Part shown: positions 26,527 through 35,525 of the stretch, piece after piece
How positions within the stretch are numbered: the first letter of the stretch is position 1
Layout: every line of letters begins with the position of its first letter
The notes under the pieces: generated by a model
The model's database searches: none
What the model saw: the letters and a program-made list of their open reading frames with translations, nothing else
What the model was told of the DNA's origin: nothing
Assembly: GCF_000016825.1 (NCBI RefSeq)
Contig: NC_009513.1
Span: 248,501-312,500, forward strand
Length of the DNA: 64,000 nucleotides
Direction of reading: 5' to 3'
DNA from: Limosilactobacillus reuteri subsp. reuteri
GTDB taxonomy: Bacteria; Bacillota; Bacilli; Lactobacillales; Lactobacillaceae
Made by a program: the position numbers and the translations under genes

Positions 26527-27183
26527 ATGGCAATCACAGTTTACTTTGTCCGGCACGGTGAGACCTACTTCAACCGGTTTGCTCGCCTGCAAGGATGGTC
26601 AGATACCCCGCTTACAGAAAAAGGAGAGATGGATGCTAAAAAGATCGGCCAAGTTTTAGCGGACTTAAGGATCGATTACCTTTTCTCCAGTGATTTAAAA
26701 CGAGCAGTTGATACTGCACGGCTTTTAATTGCGGATCACCTAACTGCGACGGTGAAGGAACCAATCCAAAAAAAGTTCTTCCGCGAGGTATTTTATGGGT
26801 CTTTTGAAGGTCATAGTAATGAAGAAGGCGCTATCTGGGCAAGCTATCTTGAAGGCAAGCGATTTAGGCGTATCGGTGAATTAGTTGATGAGTTTGGCGT
26901 TGAAAAAGCGCATGACTTACTGAAAGCCGCCGATCCGGCTCACCTTGCAGAAGATAGTAATGAATTAAATGCCCGTGTAGAGCAGGCAATTGCCTTTTTG
27001 CAAAGCTTACCGGATGAGAGTAATGTGGTTGTAGTAGCCCATGGATCGATTATCCAATATATTGCGGGGATGTATGGGAAACCTGGATACAAGTATGAAA
27101 ACTTACATAACGGCGCGCTGATGAAGGTTCAGCTAACAGCTAGAGACGTTGAAATTACTGGATACAATCAATTTAAACTATAA
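26527..27183 (+). CDS. Histidine phosphatase family protein
   Basis: 218 residues of the phosphoglycerate-mutase-like superfamily. The catalytic RHG motif (VRHGETYFN, His10) and the second His in VAHGSI are present, with LQGWSDTPLTEKG typical of the branch. It could be a cofactor-dependent phosphatase or mutase on a glycolytic or sugar phosphate. It lies 19 nt after the aldolase gene and is presumably in the same operon. Confidence 0.88.
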   Translation: MAITVYFVRHGETYFNRFARLQGWSDTPLTEKGEMDAKKIGQVLADLRIDYLFSSDLKRAVDTARLLIADHLTATVKEPIQKKFFREVFYGSFEGHSNEEGAIWASYLEGKRFRRIGELVDEFGVEKAHDLLKAADPAHLAEDSNELNARVEQAIAFLQSLPDESNVVVVAHGSIIQYIAGMYGKPGYKYENLHNGALMKVQLTARDVEITGYNQFKL

Positions 27184-27220
27184 AAAGAGGCAAGGAATTA
27201 TTTTCCAAACCTCTTTTGTT
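27183..27220. terminator. Bidirectional terminator
   Basis: AAAAGAGG...CCTCTTTT stem between convergent genes. Confidence 0.75.
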
Positions 27221-27221
27221 G

Positions 27222-27686
27222 TTAGGACAATTCTTTAGTAATTTTATCCAGCCATAATGGCAATGTCTCGTTTAGGCTATTGTAAGTATCTTCAAAGCGG
27301 TGAGTATACCAAGGATCAGGAATTTCTTGATCTTCTTTGCCAGGAATTACTTCATATGCTAAGTGGACTTTATCACGATCTTGCGCTGGTGCAATGCGTT
27401 GTAAGTTGTACTTGTTCATATTATCCATGCAGATGATGTAATCAGCCCACTCGAAGTCTTGTCGTGTAATTGGGCGTGAGATTAAGCCATCCGTTGATAA
27501 CCCGTGTGCGTGCATTGTCTTTGCGGCACCTGGGTGGGGACCATTTCCTTCTTCTTCGTTACTTGTTCCAGCAGAATCAACATTGATTTTGCCATTTAAT
27601 CCTGCGTCATCAACCATTTGCTTGAACATTGCCTCGGCCATTGGTGACCGACAAATGTTTCCTAAGCAGACAAATAAAACGTTCAT
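27222..27686 (-). CDS. Low-molecular-weight protein-tyrosine phosphatase
   Basis: 154-residue cytosolic phosphatase. The P-loop VCLGNICRSP supplies Cys7 and Arg13, and the general acid Asp lies in IPDPWYT. In Firmicutes such enzymes counteract tyrosine kinases or act in stress and arsenate-related chemistry; the target is unknown. Monocistronic on the minus strand with AGGTGATT before the ATG. Confidence 0.93.
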   Translation of the reverse strand: MNVLFVCLGNICRSPMAEAMFKQMVDDAGLNGKINVDSAGTSNEEEGNGPHPGAAKTMHAHGLSTDGLISRPITRQDFEWADYIICMDNMNKYNLQRIAPAQDRDKVHLAYEVIPGKEDQEIPDPWYTHRFEDTYNSLNETLPLWLDKITKELS

Positions 27687-27815
27687 GTAATCACCTCGTT
27701 TATACTTCTATCATACCGAAAAAGATAATATTTTGCTAAAATATTCGGGAATCCTAACACTATCCTTAAGTTTTTGGTAAAATTAAGAACAAATATTTTT
27801 AGAGGAGGAACAAAA

Positions 27816-28385
27816 ATGACCCTTATTATTGTAATTGTTGTCATTGTCTTGTTGATTGCTATTTATGCAGGACTTTACAACAGTTTGATTCAATTGCGGA
27901 CACACGCACAAGAATCCTGGAGTCAAATTGATGTTCAATTACAACGACGTAACGACTTGATCCCTAACTTAATTTCAACAGTTAAGGGCTATAGCAAGTA
28001 TGAAGCGGGAACCTTGGAAAAGGTGACAAAGCTGCGGACGGAATTAAATAGTATTCCAGACAGCGATCATGCTAAAAAAATGGAAGTTTCCAATGAATTA
28101 ACGGGAACTTTACGGACATTGTTTGCCGTCGCTGAAAATTATCCAGACTTAAAAGCAAGTGCTGAATACCAAAAATTAATGGAAGAATTAACCAATACTG
28201 AAAACAAGATTGCCTACTCACGGCAGCTTTACAACAGTACTGTGGCGGCTTTAGATGCTAAGATTCAATCTTTCCCAAGCAATATTGTGGCTAAAATTCA
28301 TCACTTCCAACAAATGGATTACTTACAAGTGCCAGAAGAAGCCAAGGCTGTGCCAAAAGTTTCATTTGATGATTTAGGTGATTAA
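27816..28385 (+). CDS. lemA: LemA family protein
   Basis: 189-residue membrane protein: one N-terminal helix (about 3-23), a short periplasm/cytoplasm turn, then the helical LemA domain ([19 protein letters not shown]). The family is often next to htpX, as here, where htpX starts 2 nt after the stop. Its function is unclear, thought to be linked to membrane quality control. I choose ATG 27816 behind AGAGGAGGA instead of the upstream TTG 27774. Confidence 0.93.
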   Translation: MTLIIVIVVIVLLIAIYAGLYNSLIQLRTHAQESWSQIDVQLQRRNDLIPNLISTVKGYSKYEAGTLEKVTKLRTELNSIPDSDHAKKMEVSNELTGTLRTLFAVAENYPDLKASAEYQKLMEELTNTENKIAYSRQLYNSTVAALDAKIQSFPSNIVAKIHHFQQMDYLQVPEEAKAVPKVSFDDLGD

Positions 28386-28387
28386 GC

Positions 28388-29284
28388 ATGTTATATCAGC
28401 AAATTGCCCGTAATAAACGAAAAACAATTTTGGTGATGTTTGGGTTCTTTGTATTGCTTGCTTTAATTGGGGCCGCGATTGGCTATTTATTTGCGCGGAC
28501 AGTGATTGGCGGCATGATCATTGCGGCGATTATTGCGGTGATCTATATGTCCGTGATCATTGGTCAATCGACTGATGTAGTGATGCGGATGAATAACGCG
28601 ACGGAGGTACGATCAGCGAGTGATGCGCCAGAACTTTGGCATATTGTTGAAGATATGGCTTTAGTTGCACGGGTACCAATGCCGAAAGTCTATATCATCC
28701 ATGACCCAAGTCCCAATGCTTTTGCGACTGGTAATGATCCTGAGCATGCTGCTGTGGCCGCTACTACTGGTTTGATGGAAAAAATGAATCGTGAGGAACT
28801 AGAAGGGGTAATGGCCCATGAAATGACTCACGTTCGTAACTATGACATCCGTCTGCAAACAATTGCGTTAGCCTTAGCATCCGCAATCGCAATGCTTGTT
28901 AATTTTGCTGGAAATTTCTGGTGGATTGGTGGTCGGAGCAGTAGTGATGACCGGGATAATCCATCAAGTATTTTCGCCATCCTTGGTTCGATTCTTTTGA
29001 TTATCTTAGCGCCATTGGCAGCAACCATTGCGCAGATGGCTCTTTCACGTAATCGGGAATACTTAGCCGATGCAGGTGCTGTGGAATTAACCCGTAATCC
29101 GCAAGGGATGATTAGTGCATTGGAAAAGCTAAAAACTGCTGTTCCAATGAAACATGTGGACCCAAGCAGTTCGGCATTATATATTAGCGATCCAGAAAAG
29201 AACGCTAAGCACCATCCTTTTTCAAATCTATTTGACACTCACCCCCCGCTAGATAAGCGAATTGAACGGTTGCGTCAAATGTAA
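28388..29284 (+). CDS. htpX: Zinc metalloprotease HtpX
   Basis: Membrane-bound M48 protease that degrades misfolded membrane proteins. 298 residues with two N-terminal helices (about 15-57), the zinc motif [10 protein letters not shown], two further hydrophobic segments and the downstream Glu ligand in [16 protein letters not shown]. It forms a two-gene unit with lemA (2-nt gap). Confidence 0.96.
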   Translation: MLYQQIARNKRKTILVMFGFFVLLALIGAAIGYLFARTVIGGMIIAAIIAVIYMSVIIGQSTDVVMRMNNATEVRSASDAPELWHIVEDMALVARVPMPKVYIIHDPSPNAFATGNDPEHAAVAATTGLMEKMNREELEGVMAHEMTHVRNYDIRLQTIALALASAIAMLVNFAGNFWWIGGRSSSDDRDNPSSIFAILGSILLIILAPLAATIAQMALSRNREYLADAGAVELTRNPQGMISALEKLKTAVPMKHVDPSSSALYISDPEKNAKHHPFSNLFDTHPPLDKRIERLRQM

Positions 29285-29293
29285 TAAGTTTAT

Positions 29294-29343
29294 AGCAAAG
29301 ACTGAGAAAAAACTTTTGCTTTTTCTCAGTCTTTGCTATTTTT
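29294..29343 (+). terminator. lemA-htpX terminator
   Basis: AGCAAAGACTGAGAAAAA pairs with TTTTTCTCAGTCTTTGCT, then T tract; 18-bp stem. Confidence 0.92.
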
Positions 29344-29437
29344 ACTCACGACTTATTGTTTTTAATCGCCTTATACTAGTGAGGGTGATATAATTAAAAA
29401 GCTAGACCAAAGTATCAAAAGAAGAGGTATCTTTTTC

Positions 29438-30817
29438 ATGAAAATGAAATTAGCGGAAATTGCCAAGGCGATCAACGCACAAAATGACATTGAACAATGG
29501 AAAGACGTAGAAGTGACTAGTGTGTCATTTGACAGTCGACACTTAGATCAAGGGAGCTTATTTGTTCCATTGCAAGGTGCCCAAGACGGCCACCAATACG
29601 TACCGAGTGCTTTTACCAATGGTGCAGTAGCTAGTTTATGGGCTAGTGACCATGAGATAACGGATCAGACGCACCCGCTATTAGTCGTTAGTGATCCACT
29701 AGCGGCCCTTCAACAACTAGGGAAGTACTACTTGCATAAGATCAATCCGATTGTTGTTGCAGTTACAGGCAGTAATGGGAAGACGACGACTAAAGATATG
29801 ATTGCGTCAATCTTAAGTACGCAGTTTAATGTCGCGAAGACATATGCTAATTTTAATAATGAGATTGGGGTTCCAGTAACGCTTCTTAACATGGAGTCTA
29901 ATACCGAAGCAGTGGTAGTTGAGATGGGCATGGACCGTTTTGGTCAGCTTGACTTCTTAAGTAAGCTTGTAAATCCTGACATTGCCGTTATTACAATGAT
30001 TGGGGAAGCACATATCGAATTCTTCGGGACTCGTGATAAGATTGCTGATGCAAAGATGGAAATTACCCATGGCCTAAAGGAAGATGGAACACTAGTATTT
30101 AATGGGGATGAACCATTATTAGAGGAACGGGTAAAAGATCTTGCCCAACGACAGATGCGCTTTGGTCGGCAACTAAGCAATAATTTGTATGCAACAAGTG
30201 TCCACGATGAACCACGGCAGTTATCATTTACCGTCAACGAATGGCCAGATGAAGAATTCACTATCCCAATGGTTGGTGAATACAATATTAATAATGCGTT
30301 AGCGGCTATGGAAGTGGGTAAGATTCTGCATATTACTCCCGCCCACATGAAGCAAGCGTTGGCAAACGTTGAATTAACGGAAAATCGTGCTGAATGGGTT
30401 AAAGGAAAGAATGGTGAACAGATCTTAAGTGATGTTTACAATTCAAACCCGACCGCTGCCAAGGAAGTCCTTAAGACGATTGCAGAAACACCAGTAGCTG
30501 GTCGCCGGATCGCCGTATTAGGGGACATGCTGGAATTAGGGGATGCTGCGGCAAAGTTGCATGCTAGCTTAGCAGAAGAGATTGACCACCAAAAGATTGC
30601 TAGTGTTTACCTTGTAGGCGAACAAATGAAAAATCTTAAAGATAAGTTGATCCAAGAAGGGTACCCAGCTGAAGATATCCATCATTATGCTGCTAGTGAC
30701 CTTCAACAATTAATTGCCGATCTTACGGCTACTTTGACAGGTGAGGATATTGTTCTATTGAAAGCAAGTCATGGCATTCACCTAGAAGAAGTCTTGACGG
30801 CATTAAAAGCAGAATAG
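29438..30817 (+). CDS. murF: UDP-MurNAc-tripeptide--D-Ala-D-Ala ligase
   Basis: Adds the D-Ala-D-Ala dipeptide to the muropeptide precursor. 459 residues, normal length: N-terminal UDP-binding domain (SFDSRHLDQGSLFVPL), central ATPase domain with P-loop TGSNGKTTTKD, then the Mur ligase C-terminal domain (LSDVYNSNPTA). ATG 29438 could also be the Met two codons later. It lies upstream of cshA, the usual order in lactobacilli, but with an intervening terminator. Confidence 0.96.
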   Translation: MKMKLAEIAKAINAQNDIEQWKDVEVTSVSFDSRHLDQGSLFVPLQGAQDGHQYVPSAFTNGAVASLWASDHEITDQTHPLLVVSDPLAALQQLGKYYLHKINPIVVAVTGSNGKTTTKDMIASILSTQFNVAKTYANFNNEIGVPVTLLNMESNTEAVVVEMGMDRFGQLDFLSKLVNPDIAVITMIGEAHIEFFGTRDKIADAKMEITHGLKEDGTLVFNGDEPLLEERVKDLAQRQMRFGRQLSNNLYATSVHDEPRQLSFTVNEWPDEEFTIPMVGEYNINNALAAMEVGKILHITPAHMKQALANVELTENRAEWVKGKNGEQILSDVYNSNPTAAKEVLKTIAETPVAGRRIAVLGDMLELGDAAAKLHASLAEEIDHQKIASVYLVGEQMKNLKDKLIQEGYPAEDIHHYAASDLQQLIADLTATLTGEDIVLLKASHGIHLEEVLTALKAE

Positions 30818-30829
30818 TTAATATATTTG

Positions 30830-30875
30830 CCAGTCGATTACTGATGCTTATATCATAAATCGACTGGTCATTTTT
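30830..30875 (+). terminator. murF terminator
   Basis: CCAGTCGATT and AATCGACTGG arms followed by TCATTTTT. Confidence 0.8.
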
Positions 30876-30888
30876 AGGAGGAAAATTT

Positions 30889-32385
30889 TTGAAGTTTAGT
30901 GAATTAGGCTTATCCGATAGCCTATTAAAAGCAATCAAACGGAGCGGATACGAAGAAGCAACACCAATCCAAGAACAAACGATTCCAATGGTTCTTGAAG
31001 GTAAGGATGTTATTGGGCAAGCACAAACAGGGACTGGTAAGACGGCTGCTTTTGGATTGCCAATTATTGAAAACGTTGATACTGAAAATCTCAATATTCA
31101 AGCAATTATCATTTCACCAACACGTGAATTAGCAATCCAGACTCAAGAAGAACTTTATCGTCTTGGTAAAGATAAACATGTTCGCGTGCAAGTAGTATAT
31201 GGTGGGGCAGATATTCGGCGCCAAATTAAGAGCTTGAAACAACACCCACAAATTCTCGTGGGGACCCCTGGACGGTTACGTGACCATATTAACCGTCATA
31301 CAGTTAAACTTGACCACATTAAGACCCTTGTCCTCGATGAAGCAGATGAAATGCTAAACATGGGATTCTTAGAGGATATTGAATCAATCATCAAGGAAAC
31401 ACCAGATGATCGGCAAACATTGCTCTTCTCAGCAACCATGCCACCAGAAATCAAGCGGATTGGAGTTCAATTTATGTCTGATCCGGAAACTGTGCGGATC
31501 AAGGCCAAAGAATTGACTACTGACTTAGTTGATCAGTACTATATTCGCGCGCGTGACTATGAAAAGTTTGACATCATGACCCGTTTAATTGACGTTCAAG
31601 ATCCTGACTTAACAATTGTCTTTGGTCGGACAAAGCGGCGGGTAGATGAATTGTCGAAGGGCTTGATTGCGCGTGGCTACAATGCAGCTGGTATTCATGG
31701 TGACCTTACTCAAGATAAGCGTTCTAAGATCATGTGGAAGTTTAAGAACAATGAACTTGATATCTTAGTTGCAACAGATGTGGCTGCTCGGGGCTTAGAC
31801 ATTTCCGGGGTTACGCATGTTTATAATTATGATATTCCATCTGACCCAGACAGCTATGTTCACCGGATTGGCCGAACAGGACGGGCCGGACATCACGGGG
31901 TATCCTTAACCTTTGTTACCCCAAATGAGATGGATTACCTTCATGAGATTGAAAAATTAACCCGGGTACGGATGCTGCCACTTAAGCCACCAACAGCTGA
32001 AGAAGCATTTAAGGGTCAAGTTGCCTCAGCCTTTAATGATATCGATGAATTAATCGCGCAGGATTCAACTGATCGTTATGAAGAAGCCGCTGAAAAGCTA
32101 CTAGAAACTCATAATGCAACTGATCTGGTAGCAGCATTGTTAAATAACATGACGAAGGAAGCGGCCAGTGAAGTTCCAGTTAAGATTACTCCTGAACGTC
32201 CTCTCCCACGGCGTAACAAGCGGAATAACCGTAATGGCAACCGAAATAATTCGCATGGTGGCAACCACTACCGGCGTAAGAATTTCCGCCGTCACCAACA
32301 TGGTGGTGGTCACCGAAATGATAACCATGGAAAGAGCCATTCCAGTCGCCATGCATTTAATATCCGTCATCGAAAAGAAGATTAA
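30889..32385 (+). CDS. cshA: DEAD-box RNA helicase CshA
   Basis: RNA helicase for mRNA decay and ribosome assembly, especially in the cold. 498 residues: Q motif (ATPIQEQTIP), AQTGTGKT (motif I), PTRELA (Ia), DEAD (II), SAT (III) and HRIGRTGRAG (VI). The C-terminus after ~430 is basic and rich in Arg, Asn, His and Gly (RNGNRNNSHGGNHYRRKN), an RNA-binding tail. TTG start at 30889 behind GGAGGAAAA. Confidence 0.95.
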   Translation: MKFSELGLSDSLLKAIKRSGYEEATPIQEQTIPMVLEGKDVIGQAQTGTGKTAAFGLPIIENVDTENLNIQAIIISPTRELAIQTQEELYRLGKDKHVRVQVVYGGADIRRQIKSLKQHPQILVGTPGRLRDHINRHTVKLDHIKTLVLDEADEMLNMGFLEDIESIIKETPDDRQTLLFSATMPPEIKRIGVQFMSDPETVRIKAKELTTDLVDQYYIRARDYEKFDIMTRLIDVQDPDLTIVFGRTKRRVDELSKGLIARGYNAAGIHGDLTQDKRSKIMWKFKNNELDILVATDVAARGLDISGVTHVYNYDIPSDPDSYVHRIGRTGRAGHHGVSLTFVTPNEMDYLHEIEKLTRVRMLPLKPPTAEEAFKGQVASAFNDIDELIAQDSTDRYEEAAEKLLETHNATDLVAALLNNMTKEAASEVPVKITPERPLPRRNKRNNRNGNRNNSHGGNHYRRKNFRRHQHGGGHRNDNHGKSHSSRHAFNIRHRKED

Positions 32386-32394
32386 TTAGCTAAG

Positions 32395-32430
32395 AAGTCT
32401 TTGGTTGAGATTTGACCAAGGACTTTTTTT
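32395..32430 (+). terminator. cshA terminator
   Basis: AAGTCTTTGGT and ACCAAGGACTT arms followed by seven T; the IS30-type element begins 6 nt later. Confidence 0.85.
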
Positions 32431-32435
32431 AATTT

Positions 32436-33403
32436 GGCAGATTGCAAGAAATAATTTGAACAAAGTTAGTGACGCAGATTACGCAAAAAGATCTCAATCG
32501 GTTGACCTTTGGGGATAAAGCGTCGTAGTACTCGGTTGCGATTCTCATTACTGCCCCGTTCATGTGGAGAATAAGCATGCGCAAAGTAGAGGGGAATCCT
32601 GGCCTGCTCTTCAATTAGCTTGTAGTTAGCGAATTCTTTCCCATGGTCAACAGTAAGGATCTTGAGATTATCTTCTAACTGGTTAGCTAATTCTAAAATG
32701 GCCTTGGTCATTGAGGTGCTATCTCGTCCCTGAAGCCGTTTAACGATGACAAGACGACTCTTACGCTCGACAAACGTAGCTATTGCTTGACCTTTACGCT
32801 TTCCAGATAAAACTGTATCTGCTTCAAAGTGACCTGAGGTATGACGGTCAATAACTTCAGCGGGACGATCTTCAATGGAACGTCCATGGCTAAAAGTACC
32901 ACGGGTTTCTTTGGCTCGTCGGCGGCGAATTCCATGGTCAGGTAAATCAGCCACGCCAATATCCAATACTCCTTGATCAATCCAGGTGTAGATGGTCTTG
33001 TAGGCGATTCTAACTACATGAGCCACTTGTTCAATCGACCATTTTTGGATCTTAATCTTTTCTTCAATTAATCGCTTGAGGTTACTCGTTAAGATGGTTT
33101 TACGCCCACGATGACTAAGTTTAGCTTCATGATCAGCTTGAGCTTTAACTGTGTGATATTCATCAGTCAAACGATGAACCTCATTAAAGATCGTGGTTTT
33201 ACTGAAGCCAAGGTAATCAGCGATGTATTTAAGGGAGCGGCTTTCATAACGAAGAGTTTCGATGACAACACGGTCTTCAAATGATAAAATAGTGGTGCCC
33301 ATAAAGGTCCTTCTTTCTAATGGAATGTTGTGGTGACACCATTAAAGACCTTTATGGGTTTTTATGTCCACTAATATGTTCAACTTAAATTTTGCAATCT
33401 ACC
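32436..33403 (-). mobile_element. IS30-family insertion sequence, 968 nt
   Basis: Terminal inverted repeats of about 38 nt are visible. The left end starts GGCAGATTGCAAGAAATAAT and the right end, read inward on the minus strand, starts GGTAGATTGCAAAATTTAAG; both continue with TTGAACA and TTAGTG. The only gene is an IS30-type transposase, apparently shortened by an internal deletion. It sits immediately after the cshA terminator T tract. Confidence 0.85.
32466..33302 (-). CDS. IS30-family transposase, probably internally deleted
   Basis: 278 residues. An N-terminal helix-turn-helix (SLKYIADYLGFSKTTIFNEV) precedes a DDE domain with Asp in HFEADTV, Asp in LTVDHGKEFA and Glu in RGSNENRNR. IS30 enzymes are typically about 310 residues and continue after RRFIPKG with roughly 30 residues that include the final helix. 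Here PKGQPIE runs straight into IFLRNLRH, the usual very end, as if an in-frame segment between two PIE repeats were lost. Probably inactive or impaired. Confidence 0.8.
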   Translation of the reverse strand: MGTTILSFEDRVVIETLRYESRSLKYIADYLGFSKTTIFNEVHRLTDEYHTVKAQADHEAKLSHRGRKTILTSNLKRLIEEKIKIQKWSIEQVAHVVRIAYKTIYTWIDQGVLDIGVADLPDHGIRRRRAKETRGTFSHGRSIEDRPAEVIDRHTSGHFEADTVLSGKRKGQAIATFVERKSRLVIVKRLQGRDSTSMTKAILELANQLEDNLKILTVDHGKEFANYKLIEEQARIPLYFAHAYSPHERGSNENRNRVLRRFIPKGQPIEIFLRNLRH

Positions 33404-33794
33404 ATAAATTAAATATGGGTTTGTGACTTAAGTTAAGTTACTTCCATAAAAGACAAATGGCGCAGTACAACAATGGCCTCCAACGCCCGGTAAAACCGAA
33501 CGTTGGAGGCCTACTGTTGCTTGCGGGGGCTCGAAAACGAAGTCACGAGTGACTTCTGTCTCGCTCCCATTTCGTTATCTTTTTTTATAAAAATATTTAT
33601 TCTAATTATTTGATTTATTTATAATATATTTGTTGCGACTATTACGATGATTAGTATCTGAGAAGATGAGCTCATGTAGATATTAGGCTATTATTTCATC
33701 ATGCAAATTAAGTGTAAAGGGGGGCTAATTTTTCTTGTTTGGTACTTGAGGAGCTGCAGGGTTATTTATGCCTTGTGTGAGAGAGGTTTTGACG
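33404..33794. other. Intergenic stretch between IS30 and glutaminase
   Basis: No gene seen. It contains repeat B and, further on, an AT-rich stretch (33580-33630) that may hold the glutaminase promoter; no clear -35/-10 pair was found. Confidence 0.4.
33464..33520. repeat. Palindromic intergenic repeat, copy B
   Basis: AGTACAACAATGGCCTCCAA followed by CGCCCG matches copy A (5268) at 24 of 26 bases. The arms CAACAATGGCCTCCAACG and CGTTGGAGGCCTACTGTTG form a near-perfect 18-bp hairpin. The sequence of the loop differs from copy A, but the arms have covarying changes that keep pairing. Confidence 0.65.
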
Positions 33795-34709
33795 ATGCAA
33801 AAATTAGAGCAATTGATTGATAAAAACTTTGCTGAAACAGCTCATGGTAAGGTTGCAAACTATATTCCGATATTAGGAATTGTTGATCCGCAACAACTGG
33901 GCATTGCCATTTATGACGTTGACGAGGACGAAATTGGGACCGCTGGAATGGCAGGAACGCGATTTGCGATCGAGAGTATTGCGAAGGTCATAACTTTAAT
34001 ATTAACGATCAAGAGATTAGGACATAAGCGCGTCTTAGCAGAACTAGAAAATGGTTCGGCAGATTATAGCCTAAGTTCGGTACTATTGGATGACGAGTTA
34101 ACCGAGCAGGTCCACCGGGTAAATTACCTTAATAATTCCTCCGCTTTGTTAACGACAGCCTTAATTGACCAGTTGATGGGGCAGAATAGTTTTAATGCCC
34201 TTCTCGGTTTCTGCCGTGAGATCTGCAATGACCCATGCATTAGCTTGAATGAGCGTTTATTTCGGTCAGCAATTATGAATGATAAAGATATTCATGCACT
34301 GGCTTACTATATGAAAGATAAAGATATTTTAGAGACTGTTGATCAAACATTGATAACTTATTTTATGCAAAGCTCAATGATGGTGACATCACAGAGTCTT
34401 GCTAACCTAGGAGCAGTCTTGGCAAATGATGGAATTAAACCTTGGGATAATGAGCGTCTTATTAGCCATGAAGATAACGAGTTGGTAAAGAAATTGCTAA
34501 CAACAGTTGGTTCGTTTGAAGAATCAAAAGAATACACAATTAAAATTGAACTCCCTATTAAAAGTGGTACTGGCGGCGGCTTATTGGCTTGTGCCCCGCA
34601 AAAATGTGGTATTGGTATTTTTAGTCCAGCTCTTGATCAACATGGCAATAGTTTGGCAGGAATGAGTTTATTACAAGATGTTGTTGATCAATTAGAATTA
34701 GTAGTTTAA
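33795..34709 (+). CDS. glsA: Glutaminase (GlsA family), divergent
   Basis: Serine-type glutaminase releasing ammonia from glutamine, a step used for acid tolerance in this species group. 304 residues. The catalytic Ser61-x-x-Lys64 is present in ESIAKV, and the C-terminal SGTGGGLLACAPQK and FSPALDQHGNS are family hallmarks. However, the usual NPMINAGAI segment is replaced by YLNNSSALLTTAL, so the substrate pocket has changed. I choose ATG 33795 behind GAGAGAGG rather than the ATG at 33768. An IS200 element abuts the stop. Confidence 0.82.
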   Translation: MQKLEQLIDKNFAETAHGKVANYIPILGIVDPQQLGIAIYDVDEDEIGTAGMAGTRFAIESIAKVITLILTIKRLGHKRVLAELENGSADYSLSSVLLDDELTEQVHRVNYLNNSSALLTTALIDQLMGQNSFNALLGFCREICNDPCISLNERLFRSAIMNDKDIHALAYYMKDKDILETVDQTLITYFMQSSMMVTSQSLANLGAVLANDGIKPWDNERLISHEDNELVKKLLTTVGSFEESKEYTIKIELPIKSGTGGGLLACAPQKCGIGIFSPALDQHGNSLAGMSLLQDVVDQLELVV

Positions 34710-34710
34710 T

Positions 34711-35428
34711 CATAACCACCCGTCAAACGGGTGGTTTGCACATCGGCTATAAGCCGATAATAAAAGCCGGCGTCTCAAGGCGCTGGCTTTCGCTTTGCTC
34801 AAGCCAAAATGCTCTGACTACTTTGCCACCGCTTTAAGCGGTGTTTATACTACCTCACTTACCCTTAAAAGGGTCCGAATATTCCACACTTGTTAGCTTA
34901 TCCATTGCTATATCATGTTTCTCTTGATCTCGGATATACTTCTTTATCGTGGATTCATTTAATCCAACTGTACTCACATAGTAGCCTTCAGCCCAAAAAT
35001 GTCGGTTCCCATATTTGTATTTTAAGTTTGCATGTCGATCAAACATCATTAATGCACTTTTCCCTTTTAAGTATCCCATAAACTGCGAGACACTTAGTTT
35101 CGGCGGAATACTTACTAACAAGTGCACATGATCTGGCATCATATGACCTTCAATTATTTCTACTCCCTTATATTTGCACAACAAACGAATATAATCTCTC
35201 AGGTCTCTTCGGTATTGATTGAAGATCGCTTTACGTCTATACTTTGGTATGAATACGATGTGATACTTACATAACCACTTCGTATGGGCTAAGCTATTTA
35301 ATTTATTAGCCATATTTATATAACCTCTTTTCCCTTATTGACTTTGGCTTGAACACCTACATCTTAAGGCAAAAGAGGCCTTTTTTATATAATTTTTATC
35401 GCCCACCCGCATAGCAGGTGGTTTTTTG
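34711..35428 (-). mobile_element. IS200-type element (TnpA only)
   Basis: About 710 nt, the size of IS200. It contains one tnpA on the minus strand, with hairpins near both ends: AACCACCCG-TCAAA-CGGGTGGTT (34714-34736) and CCACCCGC-ATA-GCAGGTGG with T run (35403-35421). It begins within a few bases of the glutaminase stop codon. Exact ends are approximate. Confidence 0.75.
34855..35313 (-). CDS. tnpA: IS200 Y1 transposase TnpA
   Basis: 152-residue HUH transposase, different from the one at 12956. His62-Val-His64 (PDHVHLL) and Tyr126 (IKKYIRDQE) are intact, as is the FWAEGYYVSTVG motif, so it is probably functional. No tnpB partner. Confidence 0.94.
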   Translation of the reverse strand: MANKLNSLAHTKWLCKYHIVFIPKYRRKAIFNQYRRDLRDYIRLLCKYKGVEIIEGHMMPDHVHLLVSIPPKLSVSQFMGYLKGKSALMMFDRHANLKYKYGNRHFWAEGYYVSTVGLNESTIKKYIRDQEKHDIAMDKLTSVEYSDPFKGK

Positions 35429-35479
35429 TTTCGTGCACTCGCTCTGCTCGCGCACTCAACTAGGTCTAAAGACATTAAT

Positions 35480-35523
35480 AAAAGCGAGGCCCGAAGAAAA
35501 AAATTCTTCAAGTCTCGCTTTTT
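35480..35523. terminator. Bidirectional terminator of the dlt operon, now displaced
   Basis: AAAAGCGAGGCCCGAAGAA and TTCTTCAAGTCTCGCTTTTT arms with T tracts on both strands. Before intron insertion it would have followed the dltD stop codon directly; intron copy 2 now separates them by 1.9 kb. Confidence 0.75.
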
Positions 35524-35525
35524 GT

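Noticed and set aside
28840..29238. Minus-strand 132-codon frame inside htpX
   Set aside because: Antisense to the htpX protease domain; no start signals.
29944..30348. Minus-strand 134-codon frame inside murF
   Set aside because: Fully overlapped by the well-supported murF; composition is that of a mirrored frame.
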